Positions 16,855 to 26,506 of a stretch of 64,000 nt of DNA are shown piece after piece. The stretch covers positions 5,096,001-5,160,000 of the forward strand of contig NZ_LJYW01000001.1 in the NCBI RefSeq assembly GCF_001305515.1. Direction: 5' to 3'. The translations under genes were made by a program, and so were the position numbers. How positions within the stretch are numbered: position 1 is the first letter of the stretch; each line of letters starts with the position of its first letter. The notes under the pieces were generated by a model. It saw only the letters and a program-made list of their open reading frames with translations. It was not told where the DNA came from and did not search any database. This DNA comes from Prosthecodimorpha hirschii (GTDB taxonomy: Bacteria > Pseudomonadota > Alphaproteobacteria > Rhizobiales > Ancalomicrobiaceae).

Positions 16855-18444
16855 ATGCCGCGTTTCATCAGTGCCGAAAACCTGCGCCGCTTCTGGCGCG
16901 AGGGCCGGGAAGTCGCCCTGTTCGACCTGCGCGAGGAGGGGCCCTATGCGGAGGCGCATCCGCTCTGGGCCGTCTCGCTGCCCTTGAGCGAGATCGAGGT
17001 CCGCATCGAGGCGCTGGTGCCGCGCCGGTCCGCGCCGATCGTGGTCTATGACGACGGCGAGGGCTTCGCGGCAGCCGGCGCGGCCCGCATCGCGGCGCTC
17101 GGCTACGCGGATGTCGCGGTGCTCGAAGGCGGCCTTGCCGCCTATGCGCGCGTCGGCGAGGTCTACCGGGACGTGAACGTGCCGTCCAAGGCCTTCGGCG
17201 AACTGGTCGAGTCGATCCGCCACACGCCCTCGCTGCCGGCGCCGGAGATCAAGGCGATCCTCGAGCGCGAGCCCAATGTCGTGGTGCTCGACAGCCGCCG
17301 CTACGAGGAATTCACCACCATGGCCATCCCGCGCGGGCAGAGCGTTCCGGGCGGCGAACTGGTCTATCGGGTGCACGATCTGGCGCCGTCGCCCGACACC
17401 CTGGTCATCGTCAATTGCGCCGGTCGGACGCGCTCGATCATCGGCACCCAGTCGCTGGTCAATGCCTGCATCCCGAACCGCGTCGTCGCCCTGCGCAACG
17501 GCACGATCGGCTGGACGCTGGCCGGCCTGGAGGTCGAGACCGGCCGCACGCTGCGGGCGCCCGAGCCGAGCGAGGCCGGCAAGGCGCGGGCCCGCGCCGC
17601 GGCCGCGCGCTGGGCCGACAAGGTCGGCGTGCCGGTGATCGATGCCGCCGGGCTCGACCGCCTGATTGCCGACTCGGATCGGCGCACGCTGCATCGCCTC
17701 GACGTGCGCACGCCCGAGGAACATGCCGCGGGCCATCCCGAAGGCTTCGTGTCCGCGCCCGGCGGGCAACTGGTGCAGGCGACGGACGAATGGGTCGCGG
17801 TGCGCGGTGCGCGCCTCGTGCTCTACGATACCGACGGCGTCCGCGCCCGGATGACCGCCTCCTGGCTGGTCCAGCTTGGCTGGGAGACCTATGTGGTCGA
17901 GGCCGGCGCGCTGGCGGCGGATGCCCGGCCGGCCCCACGCAAGGTTCGGGATTTCGGTCTCGGACCTGATGATTTCGTCGCGCCGGCGACGCTCCTGGCC
18001 GAGCCGTCGCGCTTCGTCGTGTTCGATCTTGCCCGCAGCCCGGCCTATCGCAAAGGCCATATCCGCGGCGCCTGGCACGCCTCGGGCCCGCGTCTTGCCG
18101 ACCAGGTCGCCGGCGAGCAGGCGCGCGGCCTCGCGGCCGGCCGGACCCTGGTGCTGACCTCTCCGGACGGCGAACTGGCCGCCGCCAATCTTGCGGTCGC
18201 GCGTGCTGCCGCTTCGGGTGACGTGCGGGTCCTGGCCGGCGGCACGGCCGCCTATGCGGCCGCGGGCGGGCGGCTCGACAGCCAGGAGGCGCATTGGCTC
18301 GGCGTGCCGGACGACATCTACAAGCGCCCCTATGAGGGCACCGACAATCCGCGCGCTGCCATGCAGGGCTATATCGACTGGGAACTGCAGCTGGTCGCGC
18401 AACTGGCCAATGACGGCATCGCCGGCTTCCACGTCGTGCGCTGA
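16855..18444 (+). CDS. multi-domain rhodanese-like sulfurtransferase
   Basis: A 529-residue protein made of four rhodanese-like modules in a row, roughly residues 1-105, 115-235, 255-355 and 365-480, followed by a conserved-looking tail. Only the second module keeps the active-site cysteine (IVNCAGRTRS, Cys188). The matching loops of the others read YDDGEG, YDTDGVRA and TSPDGELA, without cysteine. Rhodaneses move sulfane sulfur between donors and acceptors. The ATG at 16855 has GAGAGG five bases upstream; a GTG at 16843 overlaps the preceding stop and is less likely. As last gene of the operon it probably deals with released persulfide or thiosulfate. Confidence 0.88.
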   Translation: MPRFISAENLRRFWREGREVALFDLREEGPYAEAHPLWAVSLPLSEIEVRIEALVPRRSAPIVVYDDGEGFAAAGAARIAALGYADVAVLEGGLAAYARVGEVYRDVNVPSKAFGELVESIRHTPSLPAPEIKAILEREPNVVVLDSRRYEEFTTMAIPRGQSVPGGELVYRVHDLAPSPDTLVIVNCAGRTRSIIGTQSLVNACIPNRVVALRNGTIGWTLAGLEVETGRTLRAPEPSEAGKARARAAAARWADKVGVPVIDAAGLDRLIADSDRRTLHRLDVRTPEEHAAGHPEGFVSAPGGQLVQATDEWVAVRGARLVLYDTDGVRARMTASWLVQLGWETYVVEAGALAADARPAPRKVRDFGLGPDDFVAPATLLAEPSRFVVFDLARSPAYRKGHIRGAWHASGPRLADQVAGEQARGLAAGRTLVLTSPDGELAAANLAVARAAASGDVRVLAGGTAAYAAAGGRLDSQEAHWLGVPDDIYKRPYEGTDNPRAAMQGYIDWELQLVAQLANDGIAGFHVVR

Positions 18445-18494
18445 CGCCATCTTCCGCTGACCCGTTCCTCCCAGGGACTTGGACCGGGAGACTT

Positions 18495-18533
18495 GCGGAT
18501 CGGTTCCTCGCAGGAACCGATCCGCATTTTTTT
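18495..18533 (+). terminator. rho-independent terminator of the sulfonate operon
   Basis: A perfect 14-base stem GCGGATCGGTTCCT / AGGAACCGATCCGC with a three-base loop is followed by A and seven Ts. It lies 51 bases after the rhodanese stop. It also abuts the converging binding-protein gene ending at 18535. Confidence 0.92.
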
Positions 18534-18534
18534 G

Positions 18535-19524
18535 TCAGTTGGTCAGGGCGCTGTTGAAGCTGGTGTCGAAGAAGCGCGCCACATCGAAGCGCTTGGCGAT
18601 GACGCCGGCGTCGGAATAGAGATCGGCGGTGCGCTGCTGATCGGCGATCACCGCCGGATCGATCGGCACCACGACGGTCGGAGCGCGGACATGGCTGTCG
18701 CGCGCGATCTCGAATGGGGCGCCGACCAGGCCGGCGAGATGCCGCGCATAGTCGTCGACATGGTTCGTCACCCAATCGCGCGCCCGCGCGGTGCGCGACA
18801 CGAAATCGGCCAAGGCCTCGCGCTTGGTCGCGATCGCCTTGTCGTGCGCAACCAGATAGCCGAGGCCGGACAGGATGCCGTTCTGGCCGTCGAAGACGAG
18901 GCGATACTTGGCGGCAAGGAGCCCGGTCGAGACATAGAGGCCCCAGGTCGACCAGGCGTCGATCGCGTTGGTCTCCAGGGCCGCCTTGGCGTCGCTCGGC
19001 TGCAGGAAGGCGAACTTCACCGAGTCCGCCGGCACGCCGGCCCGCTTCAGTGCGGAGATCACCAGGGCATGGCCGATCGAGCCGCGGCCGGTCCCGACCG
19101 TGCGGCCGGCGAGGTCGGCGACGCTGCGGATCGGGCTCTGGTCCTTGACCAGCAGCGCCACGCTGCCGCCGTTGGAGCGATGCGCCGAGATGATCTTGGC
19201 CGGCACGCCATTGGCGAGCGCGAAGGTGGTCGGAGCATCGCCCGCCCAGGCGACATCGACGGCGCCAGCATTGAGCGCCTCCAGCAGCGGCGCTGCGGCC
19301 GGGAACTGGGCGATCTCCAGCTTGTAGGGGGTCTTGTCGAGCAGATTGGCGACGGCCAGCGTCGCCTCCACGCCGCCCTTCTGGTCGCCGAGCCGCAGCG
19401 CGGTGTCGGCCGCGCGCGCTCCCGACGGGGCGCCGAGCGCCAATCCAGCAAGCGTCAGGCCGGAGCCGGCGAGGAAGCCGCGCCGCCCGAGACGAGTGCG
19501 GCGGTCGAAGGTCTGTTCGGTCAT
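18535..19524 (-). CDS. ABC transporter substrate-binding protein, SsuA type, without adjacent permease
   Basis: A 329-residue binding protein with a Tat signal (RRGFLAGSGLTLAGLALGA, residues 14-32) and SsuA-like core: LRLGDQKGGVEATLAVAN, GAVDVAWAGDAPTTFAL, SVADLAGRTVGTGRGS, ALETNAIDAWSTWGLY. The ATG at 19524 is chosen because it places the twin arginine correctly; a longer frame to 19668 adds an arginine/proline-rich stretch that does not look like protein. No permease or ATPase follows, so it probably feeds one of the two neighbouring sulfonate transporters. Confidence 0.87.
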   Translation of the reverse strand: MTEQTFDRRTRLGRRGFLAGSGLTLAGLALGAPSGARAADTALRLGDQKGGVEATLAVANLLDKTPYKLEIAQFPAAAPLLEALNAGAVDVAWAGDAPTTFALANGVPAKIISAHRSNGGSVALLVKDQSPIRSVADLAGRTVGTGRGSIGHALVISALKRAGVPADSVKFAFLQPSDAKAALETNAIDAWSTWGLYVSTGLLAAKYRLVFDGQNGILSGLGYLVAHDKAIATKREALADFVSRTARARDWVTNHVDDYARHLAGLVGAPFEIARDSHVRAPTVVVPIDPAVIADQQRTADLYSDAGVIAKRFDVARFFDTSFNSALTN

Positions 19525-19935
19525 GGCGGATCCTGTGCGATGGCGCGGTGCCGGGAACGGGCCGCGCGGGGGAACGATTTTTCTGGGACGCGGCGGCGCG
19601 GGCGCGTTTGGCGGGCGCTGCGTGCCGTCGATCGCGGCCTTGCCCAGGGTCTCCCGTCGCCCCTTCACCGGAAAGCAAAGCGACCGCCGTTTCGCAGGCC
19701 GGCAGCGAACCGGATTTGCGGCGATGGCCGATCGCGGGGGAAATCCGACCGCTCCCGGAGCCAGCGCATGGGCGGTGGTCTAAAATCTATCATTACAATA
19801 ATCTAATTTCGGTGAATCGCGCATAAAATTCCAGTTTCAATGGGCTTTGTGAATTTAGATTATCGTTTCTTTATATAGGAAATTACCTCACCCATGCTTC
19901 CCCATAAGGACGGCTGGTCCCCGGAGAGGCGAGAC
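19525..19935. promoter_or_regulatory. divergent intergenic region with AT-rich inverted repeat
   Basis: These 411 bases separate the divergent binding-protein and flavoprotein genes and contain no plausible gene. The part from 19782 to 19890 is strongly AT-rich. It holds TAATCTAA (19799-19806) and its exact complement TTAGATTA (19855-19862), 48 bases apart, which could be operator half-sites. GGAGAGGCGAG before 19936 is the ribosome binding site of the flavoprotein. Confidence 0.45.
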
Positions 19936-21519
19936 ATGACGAGTTTGACGGCCGACGTGCTGGTCATCGGCGGCGGCTTGGCGGGAAGTTGGGCAGCGGT
20001 CGCCGCCGCCCGCGCCGGCGCCGCGGTGATCCTGGTCGAGAAGGGCTATTGCGGCACCAGCGGCGTGACCGCGACGGCCGGTCCCGGCCATTGGTGGGTG
20101 CCGCCGGATCCGGACCTCAGACGCGCGGCGATCGACCGCAAGCTGACGCCCGCCGCCGGTCTCGCCGATCCGGACTGGATGGCCCGCATCCTCGATCTGA
20201 CCTGGACCAGCCTGCCGACGCTGGAAGGCCACTACCGTTTCTCCGTCGACGAGGCCGGGCGCAAGCAGTATCGCGCCTTGCGCGGTCCGGAATATCTGCG
20301 CGCCATGCGCCGGCTCGCGCTGGAAGCGGGCGCCACCATTCTGGACCATCATCCCGCGCTCGAACTGCTCCAGCATGGCGACGGCTCGATCGCCGGCGCC
20401 CGCGGCCTCGTCCGCGCGACCGGCGAGGACTGGACCATCCGGGCCGGCGCCACGGTGCTCGCCACCGGCGGAGCCGGCTTCCGGTCGCATCTTCTCGGCG
20501 CCGCCAACAACACCGGCGACGGCCATCTGATGGCCGCGGAGGCGGGGGCCTCGATCTCCGGCATGGAATTCTCCACCGCGCACTGCATCGCCCCGGCGCG
20601 CACGACCATGACCCGTTCGATGTCCTACGCCTTCGCCCGCTACTTCGATACGGACGGCTGCGAGGTGCCGATCCCGCCCGGTCCCGACAACAACCGCGAG
20701 ATTGCCGCCGCGCTCCTGAAGGGGCCGCTCTTCTGCAGCCTCGAAAGGGTGCCGGAGGACGTGCGCCGGCTGCTGCCGCAGATCCAGCCGAATTTCGGCC
20801 TGACCTTCGCGCGCGAAGGCGTCGATCCCTTCACCGAGCGCTTCGAGGTGACGCTGCGCGGGGAGGGCACCATCCGCGGCTCGGGCGGGCTGCGCATCGC
20901 CGACGCCGACTGCGGCACGGATGTTCCGGGTCTCTTCGCCGCCGGCGACACGGCGACGCGCGAACTCGTCGCCGGTGCGGTCTCGGGCGGCGGGGCGATC
21001 AATTCGTCCTGGGCGCTGTCCTCGGGCCAATGGGCCGGACGCGCCGCCGCCGAACGCGCCCGCCGCGCCGGCCGCCGCGACGCCGAGCTGGCCCGGCCGA
21101 TCGGCCAGGCCGGGCTTCGGCCGCTGGCCCGGCCCGGCGGGCTCGATCCGCGCGAGGTCGAGCGCGCCGCGCAGGCCGAGGTGCTGCCCTTCGACAAGAT
21201 CTACTTCCGCCAGGCCCGGACGCTCGCTGCCTCGGCCGACCGGCTGGAGACCTTGTGGCGCGACACCGCCGACCATCTCGTCGCGATGGGAAGCGACCGG
21301 CTGCGCGCGCGGGAGGCCGCCGCCCTGGTGGCGACCGCTCGATGGGTCACCCACGCCGCCGCGGGACGGACCGAGAGCCGCGGCATGCACTATCGCACGG
21401 ACCTGACCGGCAGGGACGACCGCTTCGCCGCCCGCCAACTGGTCGAGGGTCTCGACCGCGTCGTGACCCGCTACGAGCGGCCCGCGGCCGCAACGGCCCG
21501 CCTGGAGATCGCATCATGA
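19936..21519 (+). CDS. FAD-dependent flavoprotein, fumarate reductase / APS-reductase-alpha type
   Basis: A 527-residue flavoprotein, the third of its kind in the window. FAD motif VLVIGGGLAGSW at residues 8-19, EKGYCGTSGVTAT, second FAD region RGSGGLRIADADCGTDVPGLFAAGDTA, and the C-terminal ESRGMHYRTDLTG tail. The start at 19936 has a GGAGAGGCGAG ribosome binding site; the ATG at 19894 would add 14 residues. It is closer in motif wording to the copy at 6470 than to that at 1110. The ferredoxin that follows overlaps it by ATGA. Function is inferred as a redox step on an imported sulfur compound. Confidence 0.82.
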   Translation: MTSLTADVLVIGGGLAGSWAAVAAARAGAAVILVEKGYCGTSGVTATAGPGHWWVPPDPDLRRAAIDRKLTPAAGLADPDWMARILDLTWTSLPTLEGHYRFSVDEAGRKQYRALRGPEYLRAMRRLALEAGATILDHHPALELLQHGDGSIAGARGLVRATGEDWTIRAGATVLATGGAGFRSHLLGAANNTGDGHLMAAEAGASISGMEFSTAHCIAPARTTMTRSMSYAFARYFDTDGCEVPIPPGPDNNREIAAALLKGPLFCSLERVPEDVRRLLPQIQPNFGLTFAREGVDPFTERFEVTLRGEGTIRGSGGLRIADADCGTDVPGLFAAGDTATRELVAGAVSGGGAINSSWALSSGQWAGRAAAERARRAGRRDAELARPIGQAGLRPLARPGGLDPREVERAAQAEVLPFDKIYFRQARTLAASADRLETLWRDTADHLVAMGSDRLRAREAAALVATARWVTHAAAGRTESRGMHYRTDLTGRDDRFAARQLVEGLDRVVTRYERPAAATARLEIAS

Positions 21520-21896
21520 TCGAACTCGTCGTCGAAAGCCGCTGCGTCGGCTGCTCGGCCTGCGTCGAGGTCTGCCCGACCGGCGTCTTCGACCGCGCGG
21601 CGGACGGCCGCCCGGTCCTGGCGCGGGTCGAGGATTGCCAGACCTGCTTCATGTGCGAGCTCTACTGCCTCGCCGACGCCCTCTATGTCGCCCCCGACTG
21701 CGAGAACCGCGTCCCCGTCGACGAGGCGGCGATACTGGCCTCCGGCTTGCTCGGCCAGTATCGCCGCGATTCCGGTTGGGACGAGTGGGAAGCCGATCCC
21801 TCGAAGTCCAACGAGCACTGGCGCATGGAAGGCGTCTTCGCGCGCGCTGCCCGCGCACCCGGCGGTGTCGGGCCGGGTCCGGCACGGGTCGAATAA
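21516..21896 (+). CDS. two-[4Fe-4S] ferredoxin, AprB-like
   Basis: A 126-residue ferredoxin starting MIELVV, with CVGCSACVEVCP and CQTCFMCELYC motifs. The proline that normally follows the last cysteine is leucine here (CELYCLADAL), and an additional cysteine occurs in APDCENR. All eight cluster cysteines are present. The start overlaps the flavoprotein stop as ATGA. The C-terminal tail is longer than in the other two copies. It presumably serves the flavoprotein encoded just before it. Confidence 0.85.
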   Translation: MIELVVESRCVGCSACVEVCPTGVFDRAADGRPVLARVEDCQTCFMCELYCLADALYVAPDCENRVPVDEAAILASGLLGQYRRDSGWDEWEADPSKSNEHWRMEGVFARAARAPGGVGPGPARVE

Positions 21897-21996
21897 TATT
21901 CTACTGATGCGATCGACTTTGATATCCGAGACCTCGGCAGACAGACAGCCCCCGTGTTGAATTGGCCATACGACAACTCGACAATCGGAGTTACCC

Positions 21997-23163
21997 ATGC
22001 CAATCACCCGCCGCGCCGCGGTCGCCGGGCTGACCGCCGCCCTGTCGCTCGCCAGTCTCGCCGCCGCCGGACTCGGCACCGCGCCGCTCGCGCGGGCCGC
22101 GGAACCGGTCCTGTTCGGCGTCTCCGGGCCCCTGACCGGGCCGAATGCGCAATATGGCGCCCAGTGGAAGCAGGGCTTCGACCTGGCGCTCGACGAGATC
22201 AATGCGGCCGGCGGCATCGGCGGTCGGCCGCTCGCCTACCGCTTCGAGGACAGCCAGAGCGATCCGAAGCAGTCCGTCGCCATCGCGCAGAAATTCGTCG
22301 CCGATCCGACGATCGTCGCCGAACTGGGCGACTTCTCCAGCCCGGCCTCGATGGCGGCCACGCCGATCTACCAGCGCGCCGGCCTGCTGCAGTTCGGCTT
22401 CACCAACTCGCATCCGGACTTCACCAAGGGCGGTGACTTCGCCTGGTCGAGCTCGGTCAGCCAGGCCGAGGAGCAGCCGCTCGTCGCCGACTTCGCGGTC
22501 CGCTCGCTCGGCCTGAAGAAGCTCGCAGTGCTCTATCTCAACACCGATTGGGGCCGGACCTCGAAGGACATCTTCGTCAAGGCCGCCAAGGATTTCGGCG
22601 CCGACGTGGTGGTCGCGGAAGGGTACCAGCCCGAGGAGAAGGACTTCCGCTCGACGCTGGTCCGCGTGCGCGATGCCGCGCCGGACGGCATCGTCCTGAT
22701 CTCCTACTATGCCGACGGCGCGCTGATCGCCCGCCAGCTCGGAGCCGCCGGCCTGAAGCAGCCGGCGGTGGCCGTCAGCTCGGTCTATTCGCCGAAATTC
22801 CTCGAACTCGGCGGGGACTTCGTCAACGGCATCTACACGCCGGCCCGCTTCTTCCCCGAGGATCCGCGCCCGCACGTCAAGAAGTTCGTCGAGACCTTCA
22901 AGGCGCGCTACGGCAAGGAGCCCGACGCCTTCAACGCCTATGCGTATGACGCGCTGCACCTCGTCGCCGCCGCCGCGAAGGTCGGCGGACCGACCCGGAC
23001 GGGCGTGCGCGACGGGCTCGCCAAGATCAAGGACGTGCCGAGCGTCATCTTCGAGAAGGCGACCTTCGACGCCGCGACGCGCCGTATCGCCGGTGCGCCC
23101 TCCGTGAAGCTCGTCGTCAAGGACGGTCGCTTCACCCTGTGGGACGGCGCCAAGACCAACTGA
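21997..23163 (+). CDS. ABC transporter substrate-binding protein, branched-chain amino acid (LivK) type
   Basis: A 388-residue periplasmic binding protein with a signal sequence ([23 protein letters not shown], cleavage after ARA near residue 32). The Peripla_BP_6 pattern follows: [56 protein letters not shown], and [12 protein letters not shown] near the end. Proteins of this type bind amino acids, amides, urea or aromatic acids, so specificity is open. The permease, ATPases and several oxidative enzymes follow on the same strand. Confidence 0.9.
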   Translation: MPITRRAAVAGLTAALSLASLAAAGLGTAPLARAAEPVLFGVSGPLTGPNAQYGAQWKQGFDLALDEINAAGGIGGRPLAYRFEDSQSDPKQSVAIAQKFVADPTIVAELGDFSSPASMAATPIYQRAGLLQFGFTNSHPDFTKGGDFAWSSSVSQAEEQPLVADFAVRSLGLKKLAVLYLNTDWGRTSKDIFVKAAKDFGADVVVAEGYQPEEKDFRSTLVRVRDAAPDGIVLISYYADGALIARQLGAAGLKQPAVAVSSVYSPKFLELGGDFVNGIYTPARFFPEDPRPHVKKFVETFKARYGKEPDAFNAYAYDALHLVAAAAKVGGPTRTGVRDGLAKIKDVPSVIFEKATFDAATRRIAGAPSVKLVVKDGRFTLWDGAKTN

Positions 23164-23245
23164 GCGACCCCCGCACAGTCCCGCGGCCGGTGCCGACATT
23201 TCCGGTGCCGGCCGGCGCAAAGCCTCCCACCGTGGGCCAGCCGAC

Positions 23246-25069
23246 GTGACCAGTTTCCTCGACCATACGATCAACGGCCTGGTGGTCGGCAACATCTACG
23301 CGCTGCTCGCCGTCGGCCTCGCGCTGATCTTCGGCGTCAGCCGGCTGATCAACTTCGCCCACGGGTCCGTCTATGTGGTCGGCGCCTATGTCGGGCTGAT
23401 CGCGGTGGCGCATCTCAAACTGCCGTTGCCGCTCACCATCCTGGCCGTGGTCGTCGGCACGGGCGCGCTCGGCATCCTGATCGAGCGCGTCGGACTGCGC
23501 CCGCTCGCCCATTCGGTCCGCATCGCGCCCCTTCTGGCGACGATCGGCATCAGCTTCGTCATCGACCAGCTGATCCAGCTGACCTTTTCGCCGGACCCGC
23601 AGGCCCTGCCGAGCCTGGTGCCCGACTGGCGCTTCACGGTCGGCGGCGTGACCGTCGGCGCGCTCGACCTCGTCATCGCCGGCATCGGCGTCACCAGTGC
23701 GGCGCTGCTCTACGGCTTCCTGACCTTCACCCGGCTCGGCTGGGCGGTGCGTGCCACCGCCCAGGACCGCGACGCCGCCCGCCAGATGGGCGTCGACGTG
23801 GATGCCGTCAACCGCGCCGTCTTCGCCATCGCGTCGGCGCTCGGCGGCCTGTCCGGCCTGCTGGTCGGCATGTACTACAACTATATCAGCCCGGCCATGA
23901 GCTTCCAGGCGACGCTGAAGGGCATCGTCGCCGAGGTGGTCGGCGGCGTCGGCAACGTGCCCGGCGCCGTGGTCGGCAGCCTGCTGCTCGGCCTGACCGA
24001 GAGCTACGGCATCGCGCTGCTCGGCACCACCTACCGCAACCTGTTCGCCTTCGTGCTGCTGGTGCTGATCCTGGTCCTGAAGCCGAACGGGCTTTTCGCC
24101 TCCAACCGCCAGCTGCCGCCGGAGCCGATGACCGGCACCTTCGTGGCGCCGAGCCGGCCCCTGAAACTGCCGGCTTCCGCGCTGGCCGGGCTGACGGTCG
24201 CGGCCTTCGCACTGCCGCTCGTCGTCACGACCCCCTATGTCCTGCAGACGCTCTCCAATGCCTGGCTCTACGCCATGCTCGGGCTCAGCCTGACGCTGGT
24301 CGCCGGGACGGTCGGCCAGGTGTCGCTCGGCCATGCCGCGCTGCTCGCCATCGGCGGCTATGTCTCGGCCCTGCTCGCGGTCGATCTGGGCCTGCCGGTG
24401 ATGCTGGCGATCCTGGCTGCCGGCCTCGCCACCGGGGCGATCGGCACCGTGCTGGTCTCGCCCGCCTTCCGGCTGCGCGGCCACTATGTCTCCATCGCCA
24501 CCCTGGCGATCGGCGAGATCGTCGGCCTCGTCATCCTGAACTGGGAAAGCGTGACGCGCGGGCCGATCGGCGTCTCCGGCATCCCGCCGATCGAGATCGC
24601 CGGCATCCCGCTCTATTCGGCCGCCGCGACCTACTGGTTCACGCTGGCCGTCATGGTGGTGCTGGCGCTGCTGCAGGCGAAACTGCTCGCCTCCCATCTC
24701 GGCCGGACGCTGCGCGCCATCCGCGAGGACGACGTCGCGGCCCGCTCGCACGGCATCGCGCTGTCCCGCTACAAGGCGATCGCCTTCGGCTTCGGCGGCT
24801 TCGCGGCCGGCATCTCCGGCGCGATCACGGCGCATCTCTATTCCTACATCAACCACGAGACCTTCAACGCCCAGATCTCGATCCTGGCGCTGACCATCGT
24901 GATCCTCGGCGGCATGGGCAACGTGCTCGGCGCCATCGTCGGATCGGTCGCGCTGATCGGCCTGCCGGAGCTGTTCCGGATCACCGCCGAATACCGGATC
25001 CTGATCTACGGCATCGCGCTCCTGCTCCTCGTCCGGTTCCGCCCGCAAGGGTTGCTCGGAACCGTGTGA
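23246..25069 (+). CDS. fused LivH-LivM ABC transporter permease
   Basis: A 607-residue membrane protein that joins both branched-chain-type permeases. Residues 1-290 are LivH-like ([26 protein letters not shown]; the [11 protein letters not shown] loop; [30 protein letters not shown]). Residues 300-607 are LivM-like ([57 protein letters not shown]). The start is GTG at 23246; no suitable ATG lies nearby. The usual arrangement is two separate genes, so the fusion is notable though known in some Proteobacteria. It should form the whole channel with LivG and LivF. Confidence 0.9.
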   Translation: MTSFLDHTINGLVVGNIYALLAVGLALIFGVSRLINFAHGSVYVVGAYVGLIAVAHLKLPLPLTILAVVVGTGALGILIERVGLRPLAHSVRIAPLLATIGISFVIDQLIQLTFSPDPQALPSLVPDWRFTVGGVTVGALDLVIAGIGVTSAALLYGFLTFTRLGWAVRATAQDRDAARQMGVDVDAVNRAVFAIASALGGLSGLLVGMYYNYISPAMSFQATLKGIVAEVVGGVGNVPGAVVGSLLLGLTESYGIALLGTTYRNLFAFVLLVLILVLKPNGLFASNRQLPPEPMTGTFVAPSRPLKLPASALAGLTVAAFALPLVVTTPYVLQTLSNAWLYAMLGLSLTLVAGTVGQVSLGHAALLAIGGYVSALLAVDLGLPVMLAILAAGLATGAIGTVLVSPAFRLRGHYVSIATLAIGEIVGLVILNWESVTRGPIGVSGIPPIEIAGIPLYSAAATYWFTLAVMVVLALLQAKLLASHLGRTLRAIREDDVAARSHGIALSRYKAIAFGFGGFAAGISGAITAHLYSYINHETFNAQISILALTIVILGGMGNVLGAIVGSVALIGLPELFRITAEYRILIYGIALLLLVRFRPQGLLGTV

Positions 25070-25088
25070 CCGCGAAGGAAAGCCATCC

Positions 25089-25641
25089 ATGTCCACGCTC
25101 GCCGACTATCTCGCCCAGAAGCGCGCCGCCCTGGCGGCGCTGCGCAAGAAGTTCACCACCCCCGGGGGCCGGGCCGGTGACGCTCGGCGCCAAGGTCTCG
25201 GCCGAGGGCCGCAGCGGTGTCCGCCGCATCCGCATCCGCGATTTCCAGCTCGTCTCCGACAGCCCGCCCGACTTCGCCGGCTACAATCTCGGACCGGGCT
25301 CGCCCGAACTGCAGCTCGGCGTGCTCGGCTCCTGCCTGACCCATACCTGGCTGATCCAGGCCGCCGACCGCGGCGTGCCGCTCGACAGTCTCGAGATCGA
25401 TGTCGCCGCCGAAATCGATCCGCGCGGCAACCTGCTCGGCCAGGACGGCATCCCGGTCTTCCCGCACAACATCCGCTACACCGTCACGATCGCCTCGCCG
25501 GCCTCCGAAGAGGATCTGGCCGGCCTGGAGGCGGCGGTCGACCGGGCCTGCCCGATCCTCAATCTCCTGCGCAATCCCCAGGCCGTCACCGGCCGGATCG
25601 CCCGGAAAGCCACGGTCGCCGTCGATGCCGAAGCTGCTTGA
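25089..25641 (+). pseudogene. OsmC family protein, frameshifted
   Basis: The family N-terminus MSTLADYLAQKRAALAALRKKF reads from 25089 after a GAAGGAAAG ribosome binding site. The remainder (GPVTLGAKVSAEGRSG, IRDFQLVSDSPPDFAGYNLGPGSPELQLGVLGSCLTH, ending at 25641) reads in the next frame. The change occurs near the C5G5 run at 25159-25168, as if one base were gained or two lost. OsmC proteins are thiol peroxidases; the conserved cysteine in GSCLTH is present. A one-base error in a homopolymer-like run would explain this, so the gene may be intact in life. It overlaps LivG by 17 bases. Confidence 0.75.
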
Positions 25642-26506
25642 GGTCCGTGGCCTCGTCCGGCGCTTCGGCGGCCTGACCGCCGTCGACGGCATCGACCTCG
25701 ATGTTGCCGAGGGCGAAATGGTCAGCGTGATCGGGCCGAACGGGGCCGGCAAGACGACGCTCTTCAACCTCGTCACCGGGCTCGACCACCCGGATGACGG
25801 GTCGGTGCGGCTCGCCGGCGAGGACGTGACCGGGCTGGCGCCCGAGGCGCTCGCCCGCCGCCGGGTCGCGCGCACCTTCCAGCACGGCCGCGTCTTCGGC
25901 AACCTGACGGTCATGGACAATGTCCTGATCGGTGCCCACACGCGCCTGAAGGTCGCCCGGCCCGGCTGGCCGATCCTCGGCGCCGTCGCCGAACTCGGCC
26001 GGGCGCTCTTCGGTGTGTTCGAACCGGCCGTTGAGGAATACGCCCTCAAGGCCGAAGCGCGCGAGATCCTGAAACTGTTCGGCGACCGGCTCCTGCCGCG
26101 GCAGGATCAGCCGGCCTACAGCCTGTCCTATGCCAACCGGCGCCGCGTCGAGATCGCGCGGGCGCTGGCGCTGAAGCCGCGCATCCTGTTCCTGGACGAA
26201 CCGACGGCCGGCATGAACCCGACCGAAACCAACGAGATCATGGAGATCGTCCGCGGCCTCAAGGCGACCGGCCTGACCATCGTGCTGATCGAGCACAAGC
26301 TCGACATGGTCATGCGCCTGTCCGACCGGATCGTGGTCATGGACGACGGCGCCCGGATCGCCGAGGGGCCGCCGTCCGCCGTCCGGCACGATCCGAAGGT
26401 GATCGCCGCCTATCTCGGCCACGGCTCGGTCGGTGGGGCCGATGACAGGGCGGCGGGCGCCGTCGCGGAGCCGCGCCTGAAAGCGGTCGCGGGAGGCCGG
26501 GCATGA
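25625..26506 (+). CDS. livG: branched-chain-type ABC transporter ATP-binding protein LivG
   Basis: A 293-residue ATPase with Walker A GPNGAGKT (residues 37-44), the LivG-type RTFQHGRVFGNLTVMDNVLIG, signature LSYANRRRVEIARAL, and Walker B ILFLDEPTAGMNPTE. The long loop between Q-loop and signature is normal for LivG. The C-terminal 25 residues after YLGHGS are an alanine-rich extension. The start at 25625 overlaps the OsmC frame. It pairs with LivF on the fused permease. Confidence 0.92.
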   Translation: MPKLLEVRGLVRRFGGLTAVDGIDLDVAEGEMVSVIGPNGAGKTTLFNLVTGLDHPDDGSVRLAGEDVTGLAPEALARRRVARTFQHGRVFGNLTVMDNVLIGAHTRLKVARPGWPILGAVAELGRALFGVFEPAVEEYALKAEAREILKLFGDRLLPRQDQPAYSLSYANRRRVEIARALALKPRILFLDEPTAGMNPTETNEIMEIVRGLKATGLTIVLIEHKLDMVMRLSDRIVVMDDGARIAEGPPSAVRHDPKVIAAYLGHGSVGGADDRAAGAVAEPRLKAVAGGRA

